DNA from: Rhizobium lentis
GTDB lineage: Bacteria; Pseudomonadota; Alphaproteobacteria; Rhizobiales; Rhizobiaceae
NCBI RefSeq assembly: GCF_014200175.1
Contig: NZ_JACHBD010000012.1
Coordinates: forward strand, 1-64,000
Direction: 5' to 3'
DNA: 64,000 nucleotides
In this document: in pieces, positions 24,849-33,473 of the stretch
Position numbering within the stretch: the first letter of the stretch is position 1
Layout: every line of letters starts with the position of its first letter
Made by a program: the position numbers and the translations under genes
The notes under the pieces: generated by a model
Told to the model about the DNA's origin: nothing
The model's database searches: none
What the model saw: the letters and a program-made list of their open reading frames with translations, nothing else

Positions 24849-25862
24849 GTGCACAAGGATCCGCCCTTGCCTGAGCTTCTAAACCTGATCACCGATATCG
24901 ACGGCGTCGCCGTCGGCCATGCGACCGATCTCACCCTCGGCTCCGGCGTTACTGTCATCGTCTTCGACGAGCCGGCCGTCGCATCCGGCACGGTGCTTGG
25001 CGGCGCGCCGGGCGGGCGCGATACCGGCCTGCTCGACCCGTCGATGACCGTCAGCGCGGTGGACGCCTTCGTGCTTTCCGGCGGCTCGGCTTTCGGGCTT
25101 GATGCCGCCGGTGGCGTGCAGGCGGGATTGCGCGAGATCGGCCGCGGTTTTGCGGTTGGTTCGGTGCGCATACCGATCGTGCCGCAGGCGATCCTGATGG
25201 ACCTGCTGAATGGCGGCGATAAGGATTGGGGGCTGCATTCACCCTATCGCGACATGGGCTATGCGGCGTTGAAGGCGGCCGCCAAGGGCGTATTCGCGCT
25301 CGGCACCGCCGGCGCCGGGACGGGGGCGACAACGGCAACCTTCAAGGGCGGGCTCGGCTCGGCCAGTGCGGTCAGCAGTGCCGGGCACCGCGTCGCGGCG
25401 ATCGTCGCCGTCAACGCGCTCGGCTCGGCAACGATCGGCGACGGACCGCATTTCTGGGCAGCGTCCTTCGAGAAGGACGGCGAATTCGGCGGGCTCGGCA
25501 TGCCGGTCGTGACCGACTACAGGATGAGGCTCAAGGGGATGAACACGCCGGCAACGACGATCGGTGCGGTGGTCACCGATGCACAGCTGACGAAGGCGGA
25601 GGCGCACCGGCTTTCGCTTTCCGGCCATGACGGCTTCTCCCGGGCGCTTTTGCCGGCGCACCTGCCGCTCGACGGCGACACCGTCTTTGCCGCTTCGACC
25701 GGCAGGCATCGACGAGACGACATGGTAAGCCTGATGGAGCTTTGCCACCTTGCTACCATCGTGATGGCGCGGGCGATCGCCCGTGGCGTCTACGAGGCGA
25801 GCGCCCTTCCGGCCGAAGGCGCGCAGAAGGCGTGGCGCGACCGCTATCCTGACGGTCATTGA
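24849..25862 (+). CDS. P1 family peptidase (DmpA/NylC-like)
   Basis: About 337 residues. P1 peptidases are self-cleaving N-terminal-nucleophile enzymes that act as aminopeptidases, D-esterases or nylon-oligomer hydrolases. Visible: ITDIDGVAVGHATD at the N-terminus, TVLGGAPGGRDTGLLDP, VLSGGSAFGLDAA, and VAVNALGSATIGDG, where the G-S step is the likely self-cleavage site (inference). No ATG exists near the start; GTG 24849 is chosen, while TTG 24825 and TTG 24867 are alternatives. First gene of an apparent peptide/amide utilisation block. Confidence 0.82.
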   Translation: MHKDPPLPELLNLITDIDGVAVGHATDLTLGSGVTVIVFDEPAVASGTVLGGAPGGRDTGLLDPSMTVSAVDAFVLSGGSAFGLDAAGGVQAGLREIGRGFAVGSVRIPIVPQAILMDLLNGGDKDWGLHSPYRDMGYAALKAAAKGVFALGTAGAGTGATTATFKGGLGSASAVSSAGHRVAAIVAVNALGSATIGDGPHFWAASFEKDGEFGGLGMPVVTDYRMRLKGMNTPATTIGAVVTDAQLTKAEAHRLSLSGHDGFSRALLPAHLPLDGDTVFAASTGRHRRDDMVSLMELCHLATIVMARAIARGVYEASALPAEGAQKAWRDRYPDGH

Positions 25863-25906
25863 TTGGATAGGGTCAGCCGAACATGCCGAGTGGCGGAGAG
25901 ACGTGA

Positions 25907-26827
25907 ATGCAGATCCGGGCGCTGATGTATTTCGACGAGCTGGTCAGGACCAATTCGATGCGCCAGGCGGCCGAGAACCTCAATGTCGCGCCGACGGCGA
26001 TCAGCCGGCAGATCGAGAACCTCGAATATCATTTCGGCGCGCCGCTCGTCGAACGCAGCGCCCGCGGCGTCAAGCTGACGGCGGCCGGCGAGCTGCTTGC
26101 CGCCCGCGCCGGCCGGACGCTGCGCGAACTCGACCACGTGCAGCAGCTGATCGAAGATTTGAAGGGCCTGCAGCGCGGTCGCGTCAGCATCTATGCCAAC
26201 GGCGCCACCGTCGCCAATCTGCTGGCGCCGGCGCTGGCCGAATTCAGCCTGAAATATCCGCAGCTGCGTTTTACCGTGACGATCACCAGCGCGCGGCAGG
26301 CGGTCGATGCCGTCAACAGCGCCGAGGCGGATATTGCGGTGACGCTGTTTGCACCTGTCATATCAGGCACCAAGGTACGGCTGCGCTCCGAGATCACCTA
26401 TGATTTGATCGCCACGCCGCAGCATCCGGCCGCAGCGCATGCCGAGATCCCGCTCAGGACGCTTTGCGACTACGCCTTGGCGCTGCCGGATCAATCCTTC
26501 GGCTTCCGCCAGGCCTTCGACGCGCTGTTCGAAAAGGAGGGGTTGAGCCTCGATCCCGTCTTTGTCACCAGCTCGCTCGAAATGCTGAAGGAACTGGTGC
26601 TTAGCAGTGCTGCGGTGACGCTGCTGCCGGCGCTGACTGTCCGCCGCGAGATCGAGGCGGGTCAGCTCCTGGCCATTCCGCTTGCCGGCAAGACCGGCAT
26701 CCGTACCCATGTCGATCTCTGCGTCGCGCCCGACCGGCAGCTGTCCTTCGCCGCGACGAAGCTGCTTGATTTCTTCGAGAGGTTCATGCGCGAGCGCACG
26801 AACCGTCGGGCGGAGACGAGAGACTGA
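25907..26827 (+). CDS. LysR family transcriptional regulator
   Basis: 306 residues. N-terminal winged helix-turn-helix (about 1-60, NSMRQAAENLNVAPTAISRQIENLE) and a C-terminal periplasmic-binding-like effector domain (about 90-295). It lies between the P1 peptidase and the binding-protein gene, all on one strand, and so probably regulates this block in response to a peptide or amide ligand (inference). The gap to the next gene (148 bases) contains the most likely target promoter. Confidence 0.93.
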   Translation: MQIRALMYFDELVRTNSMRQAAENLNVAPTAISRQIENLEYHFGAPLVERSARGVKLTAAGELLAARAGRTLRELDHVQQLIEDLKGLQRGRVSIYANGATVANLLAPALAEFSLKYPQLRFTVTITSARQAVDAVNSAEADIAVTLFAPVISGTKVRLRSEITYDLIATPQHPAAAHAEIPLRTLCDYALALPDQSFGFRQAFDALFEKEGLSLDPVFVTSSLEMLKELVLSSAAVTLLPALTVRREIEAGQLLAIPLAGKTGIRTHVDLCVAPDRQLSFAATKLLDFFERFMRERTNRRAETRD

Positions 26828-26974
26828 CGCTTCGTGCTTGCATTGGCCGCGAATTTGCTGTGTAGCTTTTTCGGCTACACTGAGCACACAAAATCGTCAT
26901 TGTGTGTGCACTGGCCTAGTGCCACTCTATTCGCAAAAGGTCGTCGTCATCGGCGCGCGGCCAGACAAGGGAAC

Positions 26975-28507
26975 ATGATGATCAAGCCTTCCTTTGCGCC
27001 TTCGGGACGTTTCGTCCGGCGGCTTTCCCTTGGCGCTGCGCTTTCGGCCGGCCTGGTGATGGCGGCGATGACGCCGGCGGAAGCGGCAAACACCACCCTC
27101 AACCTCGGCATGAGCGTCGAGCCGACCGGGCTCGACCCGACGATCGCAGCCCCCGTCGCAATCGGCCAGGTCACCTGGCAGAACGTGTTCGAGGGACTGG
27201 TGAGGATCGACCAGGCCGGCAAGGTTCAGCCACAGCTGGCCAAAAGCTGGGAGGTCTCGCCCGACGGCCTGACCTATACGTTCAAGCTGCAGACCGGCGT
27301 TAAATTCCACGACGGTGAGGCCTTCGATGCCGCCAGCGCCAAGTTTTCGCTCGACCGCGCCCGCGGCGCCGATTCGGTCAACCCGCAGAAGCGCTTTTTC
27401 GCCTCGATCGCCTCGATCGCTACACCCGATGCCGAAACGCTGGTGCTACATCTCTCAGCGCCGACCGGCAGCCTGATCTATTGGCTCGGCTGGCCGGCCT
27501 CTGTCATGGTCGCGCCGAAGACGGCCGCCGACGACAAAGTGACACCGATCGGCACCGGTCCCTTCAAATTCGTCAGCTGGGCAAAGGGCGACAGGGTCGA
27601 ACTCATCAGGAATGCCGACTACTGGAACAAGGATGCGGCCGCCAAGCTCGACAAGGTGACCTTCCGCTTCATCGCTGATCCGCAGGCGCAGGCGGCCGCG
27701 CTGAAATCTGGCGATCTCGATGCCTTTCCGGAATTTGCCGCACCCGAGCTGATGAGCTCGTTCGACGGCGATGCCAGGCTCGTCACCAGGATCGGTAATA
27801 CCGAGCTTAAAGTCGTCGCCGGCATGAACAATGCCAGGAAGCCGTTCGACGACAAGCGCGTGCGCCAGGCGCTGATGATGGCGATCGACCGCAAGACGGT
27901 GATCGACGGCGCGTGGTCGGGCCTCGGCACGCCGATCGGCAGCCATTACACGCCGAACGATCCGGGCTATCAGGATATGACCGGCGTGCTGCCCTATGAC
28001 GTCGAGAAGGCCAAGGCGCTGCTGGCCGAAGCCGGCTATCCCAACGGCTTCACCTTCACGATCAAATCGCCGCAGATGGCTTATGCGCCGCGCAGCGCTC
28101 AGGTGATGCAGGCGATGTTTGCCGAAATCGGCGTGACGATGAATATCGAGCCGACGGAATTTCCGGCGAAATGGGTCCAGGACATCATGAAGGACCGCAA
28201 CTTCGACATGACCATCGTCGCCCATGCCGAGCCGCTCGACATCGACATCTATGCCCGCGATCCCTATTATTTCAACTACAAGAACCCGGCCTTCAACGCG
28301 CTGATGAAGAAGGTCCAGGAGACGGCCGATCCCGCCGCGCAGAACGCGATCTATGCGCAAGCGCAGAAGATCCTCGCCGAGGACGTGCCGGCGCTCTACC
28401 TCTTCGTCATGCCGAAACTCGGCGTCTGGGACAGGAAGTTGAAAGGGCTGTGGGAGAACGAGCCGATCCCTTCCAACGTGCTGTCCGGGGTTTCCTGGGA
28501 GGAGTGA
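26975..28507 (+). CDS. ABC transporter substrate-binding protein, family 5 (peptide/nickel type)
   Basis: 510 residues from ATG 26975 (AAGGGAAC ahead). A signal peptide (RRLSLGAALSAGLVMAAM, cut after AEA) precedes the SBP family 5 fold: MSVEPTGLDPTIAAPVA, PDGLTYTFKLQTGVKFHDGE, and IGTGPFKFVSW. The length fits DppA/OppA proteins, which bring di- and oligopeptides or related solutes to an inner-membrane importer. Neighbouring peptidase and amidase genes favour a peptide or amide ligand. Confidence 0.92.
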   Translation: MMIKPSFAPSGRFVRRLSLGAALSAGLVMAAMTPAEAANTTLNLGMSVEPTGLDPTIAAPVAIGQVTWQNVFEGLVRIDQAGKVQPQLAKSWEVSPDGLTYTFKLQTGVKFHDGEAFDAASAKFSLDRARGADSVNPQKRFFASIASIATPDAETLVLHLSAPTGSLIYWLGWPASVMVAPKTAADDKVTPIGTGPFKFVSWAKGDRVELIRNADYWNKDAAAKLDKVTFRFIADPQAQAAALKSGDLDAFPEFAAPELMSSFDGDARLVTRIGNTELKVVAGMNNARKPFDDKRVRQALMMAIDRKTVIDGAWSGLGTPIGSHYTPNDPGYQDMTGVLPYDVEKAKALLAEAGYPNGFTFTIKSPQMAYAPRSAQVMQAMFAEIGVTMNIEPTEFPAKWVQDIMKDRNFDMTIVAHAEPLDIDIYARDPYYFNYKNPAFNALMKKVQETADPAAQNAIYAQAQKILAEDVPALYLFVMPKLGVWDRKLKGLWENEPIPSNVLSGVSWEE

Positions 28508-28865
28508 GCTGCGGGCCGGGTGGAGACGCGAAAAAGAGGATGGCCTTGGACAGATCCGAGATGTATTTGGCCGATGCAGCGTGCAGCCCTTTCCCTGGCT
28601 CGCCAACTCCGTTCAGCTGGCGCCGACATGGTTTGATTTCGCTGGATGGCACCCCTGGCGTCAGCGCCCTGGATGGCTCCCTCCACTCACCCCGCACTCC
28701 GTCATGCTCGGCCTTGAGCCGAGCATCCACACGGCATCCACCAGCAGCCGCGACATGGATCCTCGGCTCAAGGCCGAGGAAGACGGAGAGTGGGGTCGAG
28801 CTTTTCGCCAAACCCAACGCCAGCCCATGGGAGAGCCGCCGTGCCACCTCGCCTGCGTGGCCCAC
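28508..28865. other. Intergenic gap interrupting the transporter operon
   Basis: About 358 bases between the binding-protein gene and the first permease gene, unusually long for such an operon. It holds the palindromic repeat at 28698-28787 and no gene I can support; the permease frame stays open upstream but the family start is at 28866. Confidence 0.6.
28698..28787. repeat. Compound extragenic palindrome (two inverted hairpins)
   Basis: Outer arms TCCGTC (28698-28703) and GACGGA (28782-28787) enclose two hairpins: atgctcggc-CTTGA-gccgagcat (28704-28726) and tcctcggc-TCAAG-gccgagga (28760-28780). The two hairpins are near reverse complements of each other, so the whole can fold as a three-way junction. 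This matches the dispersed extragenic palindromes common in Rhizobiales. It is lodged inside the transporter operon. Confidence 0.8.
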
Positions 28866-29813
28866 ATGATCGCCCTCCTCGCCCGCCGCTTCGCCGGCCT
28901 TGTCATCACGCTTCTCATCGTCTCACTGCTGATCTTCACTGTCATGGATCTCCTGCCCGGCGATCCCGCCTCGATCCTGCTCGGCACCTCGGCAAGCCCG
29001 GAGACCTTAGCGGCGCTGCGCCATGATCTCGGGCTCGACCAGCCGCTCATCCTGCGCTACGGGCAATGGCTGACCGGCGTATTGTCAGGCGATCTCGGCC
29101 AATCCAATACCTATGGTGTCCCGGTCGCGGGATTGATCGTCGAGCGGCTGGCGGTGACGCTCCCGCTTGCGTTGATGGCGATCGCACTTTCAGTGGCGAT
29201 CGCCCTGCCGCTCGGGGTACTGGCCGCCTCGCGCCGCGGCCGTGTCTTCGATATCGCCGCAGCGCTGTTTTCACAGATTAGCATCGCAATGCCGGCTTTC
29301 TGGGTGGCCTTGCTGCTGATCATTCTGTTTTCGACGATGCTCAGACTGATGCCGGCCGGCGGTTTCCCCGGCTGGAGCGCCGGTCTTATGCCGGCATTGC
29401 AGGCGCTTGTTCTACCGGCGGTCGCACTGGCTATGCCGCAGGCGGGCGTGTTGACGCGGGTGGCGCGCTCGGCCGTGCTCGAGACGATGCATGAGGATTT
29501 TGCCCGCACCGCGGTGGCCAAAGGGCTTTCGCGCAGCGCCGTGTTATGGCGACACGTCGTGCCGAATGCGCTGATCCCGATCCTCACCATGATCGGGCTG
29601 CAGTTCACCTTTCTCGTCGCCGGCGCGGTGCTGGTGGAAAACGTCTTCAACCTGCCCGGCCTCGGGCGGCTTGCGCTACAGGCGCTTTCCCAGCGCGACA
29701 TCATCGTGATGCAGGATGTCGTGCTGTTCTTCGCCGCCCTCGTCATCGTGGTGAATTTCATCGTCGATCTCTCCTATCTGGCGATCGATCCCAGGATGAG
29801 AAAGGCGGCCTGA
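28866..29813 (+). CDS. ABC transporter permease, DppB type
   Basis: 315 residues from ATG 28866. Six membrane segments; N-terminal signature MDLLPGDPASILLG and the EAA loop (MHEDFARTAVAKGLSRSAVLWRHVVPNALIP) that docks to the ATPase. Ends RKAA and is followed within two bases by the DppC-type gene. It pairs with that protein to form the inner-membrane channel of a peptide-type importer. Confidence 0.92.
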   Translation: MIALLARRFAGLVITLLIVSLLIFTVMDLLPGDPASILLGTSASPETLAALRHDLGLDQPLILRYGQWLTGVLSGDLGQSNTYGVPVAGLIVERLAVTLPLALMAIALSVAIALPLGVLAASRRGRVFDIAAALFSQISIAMPAFWVALLLIILFSTMLRLMPAGGFPGWSAGLMPALQALVLPAVALAMPQAGVLTRVARSAVLETMHEDFARTAVAKGLSRSAVLWRHVVPNALIPILTMIGLQFTFLVAGAVLVENVFNLPGLGRLALQALSQRDIIVMQDVVLFFAALVIVVNFIVDLSYLAIDPRMRKAA

Positions 29814-29815
29814 CG

Positions 29816-30679
29816 ATGGTGCCGATCGCAGCCATTGCCACGTCAAGGGGCCGCCGCCCTTTCAGACTTAGCCGGCGAAGGAACCTGATTTCCGGTGCTG
29901 TCATCGTCGCCCTGCTGATCGCCGTTGCGCTGCTGTCGCTCGTCTGGACGCCGCTGCCGCCTGAAAAGATGCAGATCGTCCACAAACTGCAGCCGCCGCT
30001 CGCCTTCGGCCTGCTCGGCACCGATCAGTTCGGCCGCGACGTCCTGTCGATGCTGATGGCGGGATGCTGGAATTCGCTGTCGATCGCCATCACCGCGGTT
30101 GCGATCGGCGGGACGCTCGGTTCGATCGCAGGCGTTTCGGCCGCGGCGATCCGCGGTCCTTTTGAAGCGCTGCTGATGCGCATCTGCGATGTCATTTTTG
30201 CCTTGCCGCCGATCCTGTCGGCGATGGTGCTCGGCGCCTTTCTCGGGCCGGGCCGATTCACCGCGATCGCCGCGATCGCGGTCTTCATGATCCCGGTCTT
30301 TGCCAGGGTGACGCTTGCGACCTCGCTGCAGGCCTGGAGCCGGGATTATGTGACGGCGGCGCGCGCGATCGGCAATTCGCGCCTAGCCATTTCGCTGCGC
30401 CATGTGCTGCCGAATATTATCAGCCAGATCATTGTGCATGGGGCGATCCAGCTCGGGCTGGCGATCCTGACCGAAGCCGGTCTCAGCTTTCTCGGACTCG
30501 GCATGGCGCCGCCGGCCCCGACATGGGGCCGGATGCTCGCCGATGCGCAAACCTATCTGGCTCTGGCCCCGTGGCTGGCGATCCTGCCCGGCCTTGCGAT
30601 CGCGCTGACCGTCCTCGGCTTCAACATGCTCGGCGACGGCTTGGGCGACCTTCTCGATCCACGCGAGGCAAGCCGCTGA
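29816..30679 (+). CDS. ABC transporter permease, DppC type
   Basis: 287 residues from ATG 29816. N-terminal membrane segment (AVIVALLIAVALLSLVW), the DppC hallmark LLGTDQFGRDVLSMLM, and the EAA loop DYVTAARAIGNSRLAISLRH. Its stop overlaps the amidase start (TGATG). No dppD/dppF-like ATPase gene follows, so the ATPase must be encoded elsewhere or shared. Confidence 0.92.
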   Translation: MVPIAAIATSRGRRPFRLSRRRNLISGAVIVALLIAVALLSLVWTPLPPEKMQIVHKLQPPLAFGLLGTDQFGRDVLSMLMAGCWNSLSIAITAVAIGGTLGSIAGVSAAAIRGPFEALLMRICDVIFALPPILSAMVLGAFLGPGRFTAIAAIAVFMIPVFARVTLATSLQAWSRDYVTAARAIGNSRLAISLRHVLPNIISQIIVHGAIQLGLAILTEAGLSFLGLGMAPPAPTWGRMLADAQTYLALAPWLAILPGLAIALTVLGFNMLGDGLGDLLDPREASR

Positions 30680-32106
30680 TGTCCTCCCGAGACAAAAAGC
30701 CCAGGACCGAGGGGATGAGCGACACCAATCTGACCATCCGCGAGCTCAGACGGCGCTTCGCCGACAAAAGCCTTTCGCCGCTGGAATACTGGCTCGCGCT
30801 CGAACACCATATCGCCGCCTGGGAGCCGTCGATTATGGCGCTCTACCTCTACGATCCGGAAGCGGCGCGTGCGCAGGCGAAAGCATCGACGGCGCGGTGG
30901 GCGAAGGGACGGCCGCTCGGCGCGCTCGACGGCATTCCGGTGACGCTGAAGGAATTGATCGCCACGAAGGGCCAGCCGGTGCCGTTCGGCACCAAGGCGG
31001 TGGAGTTAAAACCGGCGGAGGCCGATGCGCCAGCCGCCGCCCGGCTGCGCGAGGATGGCGCAGTAATCTTCGCCAAGACCACCTGCCCCGATTACGGCAT
31101 GCTTTCCTCCGGCCTTTCAAGCTTTCATCCTCTCAGCCGCAATCCCTGGAACATCACGCAAAATCCCGGCGGATCGAGCGCCGGGGCTGCCGGCGCGGCG
31201 GCGGCCGGCTACGGACCGCTGCATATCGGCACGGATATCGGCGGCTCGGTGCGCCTGCCCGCCGGCTGGACCGGCATCTTCGGCTACAAGCCGAGCCATG
31301 GGCGCATTCCGGCCGATCCCTATTATGTCGGGCGCTGCCTCGGCCCGATGACGCGCAGGGTTGAGGATGCGGCCTTTTCCATGGCGACGCTGTCACGGCC
31401 GGACTGGCGCGACGGCACCAGCCTGCCGCCGAACGATTTCAACTGGATGGATCTCGACATCGACATGTCAGGCATGAAGATCGGCCTCATGCTCGATGCC
31501 GGTTGCGGGCTTGCGGTGGATGACGAAATCGGAGACGCGGTCGAAGCGGCGGCAAAAGGTTTCGAGAAGGCCGGCGCCACCATCATATCCGTCCAACCGG
31601 TGCTGACGCGCGCCATGCTTGACGGGCTCGACAGCTTCTGGCGCGCCCGCCTGTGGAGCGAAATCGCAGATCTGGACGAAGAGCGGCGCGACAGTATCCT
31701 GCCCTATATAGGTGATTGGGCGAAGGCCGGCGCCGATGTCAGCGGCGTCGATGCGGTCAGAGGCTTCAACCAGACGATCGAAATGCGCAGGAGCTGTGGG
31801 CAGCTGTTTACCACGGTCGACGCGCTGCTCTCGCCGACCAACCCGATCATTTCCTATCCGGCCGAATGGGCATCGCCGATCAACGATCCGGCAAAGCCGT
31901 TCGAACATATCGCCTTCACCGTGCCATGGAACATGTCGGAACAGCCGGCCGCCTCGATCAATTGCGGCTTCTCCCGGTCGGGCATGCCCATCGGGCTGCA
32001 GATCGTTGGGCCACGCTTCGACGACATGCGAGTCCTCAGGCTGTCGAAAGCCTTCGAAGATTGGACCGGCGGCGTGAGCGCCTGGCCGCGGCCACCTGTC
32101 ACTTGA
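30679..32106 (+). CDS. Amidase (amidase signature family)
   Basis: 475 residues. The Ser-cisSer-Lys triad is complete: Lys91 in VTLKEL, cis-Ser166 in PGGSSAGAAG, nucleophile Ser190 in DIGGSVRLP, with exactly the 75- and 24-residue spacings of the family. It hydrolyses a carboxylic amide to acid and ammonia. Translationally coupled to the permease, so it probably acts on the imported compound. It converges on and overlaps the NlpC gene by eight bases. Confidence 0.92.
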   Translation: MSSRDKKPRTEGMSDTNLTIRELRRRFADKSLSPLEYWLALEHHIAAWEPSIMALYLYDPEAARAQAKASTARWAKGRPLGALDGIPVTLKELIATKGQPVPFGTKAVELKPAEADAPAAARLREDGAVIFAKTTCPDYGMLSSGLSSFHPLSRNPWNITQNPGGSSAGAAGAAAAGYGPLHIGTDIGGSVRLPAGWTGIFGYKPSHGRIPADPYYVGRCLGPMTRRVEDAAFSMATLSRPDWRDGTSLPPNDFNWMDLDIDMSGMKIGLMLDAGCGLAVDDEIGDAVEAAAKGFEKAGATIISVQPVLTRAMLDGLDSFWRARLWSEIADLDEERRDSILPYIGDWAKAGADVSGVDAVRGFNQTIEMRRSCGQLFTTVDALLSPTNPIISYPAEWASPINDPAKPFEHIAFTVPWNMSEQPAASINCGFSRSGMPIGLQIVGPRFDDMRVLRLSKAFEDWTGGVSAWPRPPVT

Positions 32107-32956
32107 ATGGGCGGCGATAGCCGGTCGGCTGTTGGTAGAGCGAGCCTATGCGCGCAACGGCGGCCTCGAAATTCTCACGCGCCACCGTCATGCTGTAACC
32201 ATTGGCATGAAGGATGGTCTGCGGATCCTCGAAAATCGCTACATGGCCCTTCCAGAAGACCAGGTCACCGCGACGGATTTCAGAACGATCGATCGCTTTG
32301 CCGAGGCCGGCTGCCTGCATGTCGGTATCGCGCGGCGCCGGTCGGCCGGCCATCAGCATCGCAAGCTGGACGAGGCCGGAGCAATCGATGCCGAGACCGG
32401 AGCGCCCGCCCCAGAGATAGGGCGTCTCCAGGAATCGGGCGGCGATCTCGACATAATCGGCACCGTCGAGAGCGCCGATCGGCTGGACGTGCCTGGCGAA
32501 TATCGCGGTTCCATCCTCGAGCACGACATAATCATTGCCCCGCGCTTCCGCCTCGCCAGCGACGTGAACGCGGCTTCCCATCGAAAGCGTCGTCAGGTGC
32601 GGCTTGCGCAGTTCGGGCTCCGGATAGAGGAAGGTGCGCGCCACGGTGACGATATGGGTCGGTGCCGGATCAATTTGCGAGAGCGCGTCTGCGGTTACAT
32701 AACCGACATAACCGTCCGAAGCGGCTTTCACCCAGCACCAGCCGTCGGCGCGATCGAAAACCGTCACCTGTTCGCCAAGGAGCAGCTCCGTATCGATGCC
32801 GCGCGCAAGCGCCGGCTCGGGGCGCAAGGCAATGACGGGAACGGCGACGCGCGCCGGGGCGCCTTCCACGAAGCGCGACGCTTCCACCTTGCCTTCGAGT
32901 TCTGCTTCGGCGAGATCGGGCCTAAAGGCATGCAGGCGGCGGTCGAACATTGTCAT
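32099..32956 (-). CDS. NlpC/P60 family cysteine peptidase with SH3 domains
   Basis: About 285 residues. Bacterial SH3-like regions (about 40-140, e.g. LLGEQVTVFDRADGWCWVKA and RTFLYPEPELRKPHLTTLS) precede the NlpC/P60 domain with the catalytic Cys in GLGIDCSGLVQLA and His in GHVAIFEDP. Such enzymes cut gamma-D-Glu-diaminopimelate bonds of peptidoglycan or free muropeptides. No signal peptide, so a cytoplasmic muropeptide-recycling role is plausible. The second of three clustered ATGs has the best spacing to AAAGGA. Confidence 0.87.
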   Translation of the reverse strand: MTMFDRRLHAFRPDLAEAELEGKVEASRFVEGAPARVAVPVIALRPEPALARGIDTELLLGEQVTVFDRADGWCWVKAASDGYVGYVTADALSQIDPAPTHIVTVARTFLYPEPELRKPHLTTLSMGSRVHVAGEAEARGNDYVVLEDGTAIFARHVQPIGALDGADYVEIAARFLETPYLWGGRSGLGIDCSGLVQLAMLMAGRPAPRDTDMQAAGLGKAIDRSEIRRGDLVFWKGHVAIFEDPQTILHANGYSMTVARENFEAAVARIGSLYQQPTGYRRPFK

Positions 32957-32980
32957 TCCCATTCCTTTCAGATCGCCCGT

Positions 32981-33331
32981 TCAGATCGGCAGACGGCGGC
33001 CCTGCTCCCGGACGAGATCGCCCAGCTTTTCCAGGTAAAGCGCGCCGCCGACGGTGCGCTTGATGATCACGTTGCGCCGGTCGGCATCGTCACGCACGCG
33101 ATCGACCAGGCCCATCTCGCCCATCGTGTCCAGGGCGCGGGTGATGACCGGCTTGGTGACACCGAGCGTGGCGGCAAGCCCGCGCACGGTGTGGGGCGGC
33201 GGCACCAGATAAATATGCAGCAGGATCGCCATCTGGCGCAACGTCAAATCGCGATCGTCAAGGCGCACCTGATCGAGCGCCACGCCATGCCAGAGCCCCA
33301 GCGCCTGCGACGCGGTCAGTTCGATCGGCAC
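32981..33331 (-). CDS. MarR-type transcriptional regulator
   Basis: 116 residues with a winged helix-turn-helix (TVRGLAATLGVTKPVITRAL) followed by the wing region MGLVDRVRDDADRRNVIIKR typical of MarR. Shorter than most MarR proteins (about 140). GTG start after GGAGGGG. It lies just upstream of the NlpC gene on the same strand and may regulate it. Confidence 0.8.
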   Translation of the reverse strand: MPIELTASQALGLWHGVALDQVRLDDRDLTLRQMAILLHIYLVPPPHTVRGLAATLGVTKPVITRALDTMGEMGLVDRVRDDADRRNVIIKRTVGGALYLEKLGDLVREQGRRLPI

Positions 33332-33473
33332 GGCCCCTCCGGAAAATCGTTACGCTAGCGTTTCATTTTCCGGCAGTTGCCGTGGACATGCAAGGGCGGC
33401 CGGCAATTGCCGTCCGGCAGGGTGAATAAAATTTTAACGATCGCCCCGCCCCAACGCCGGCGCGGTTTCGGCC

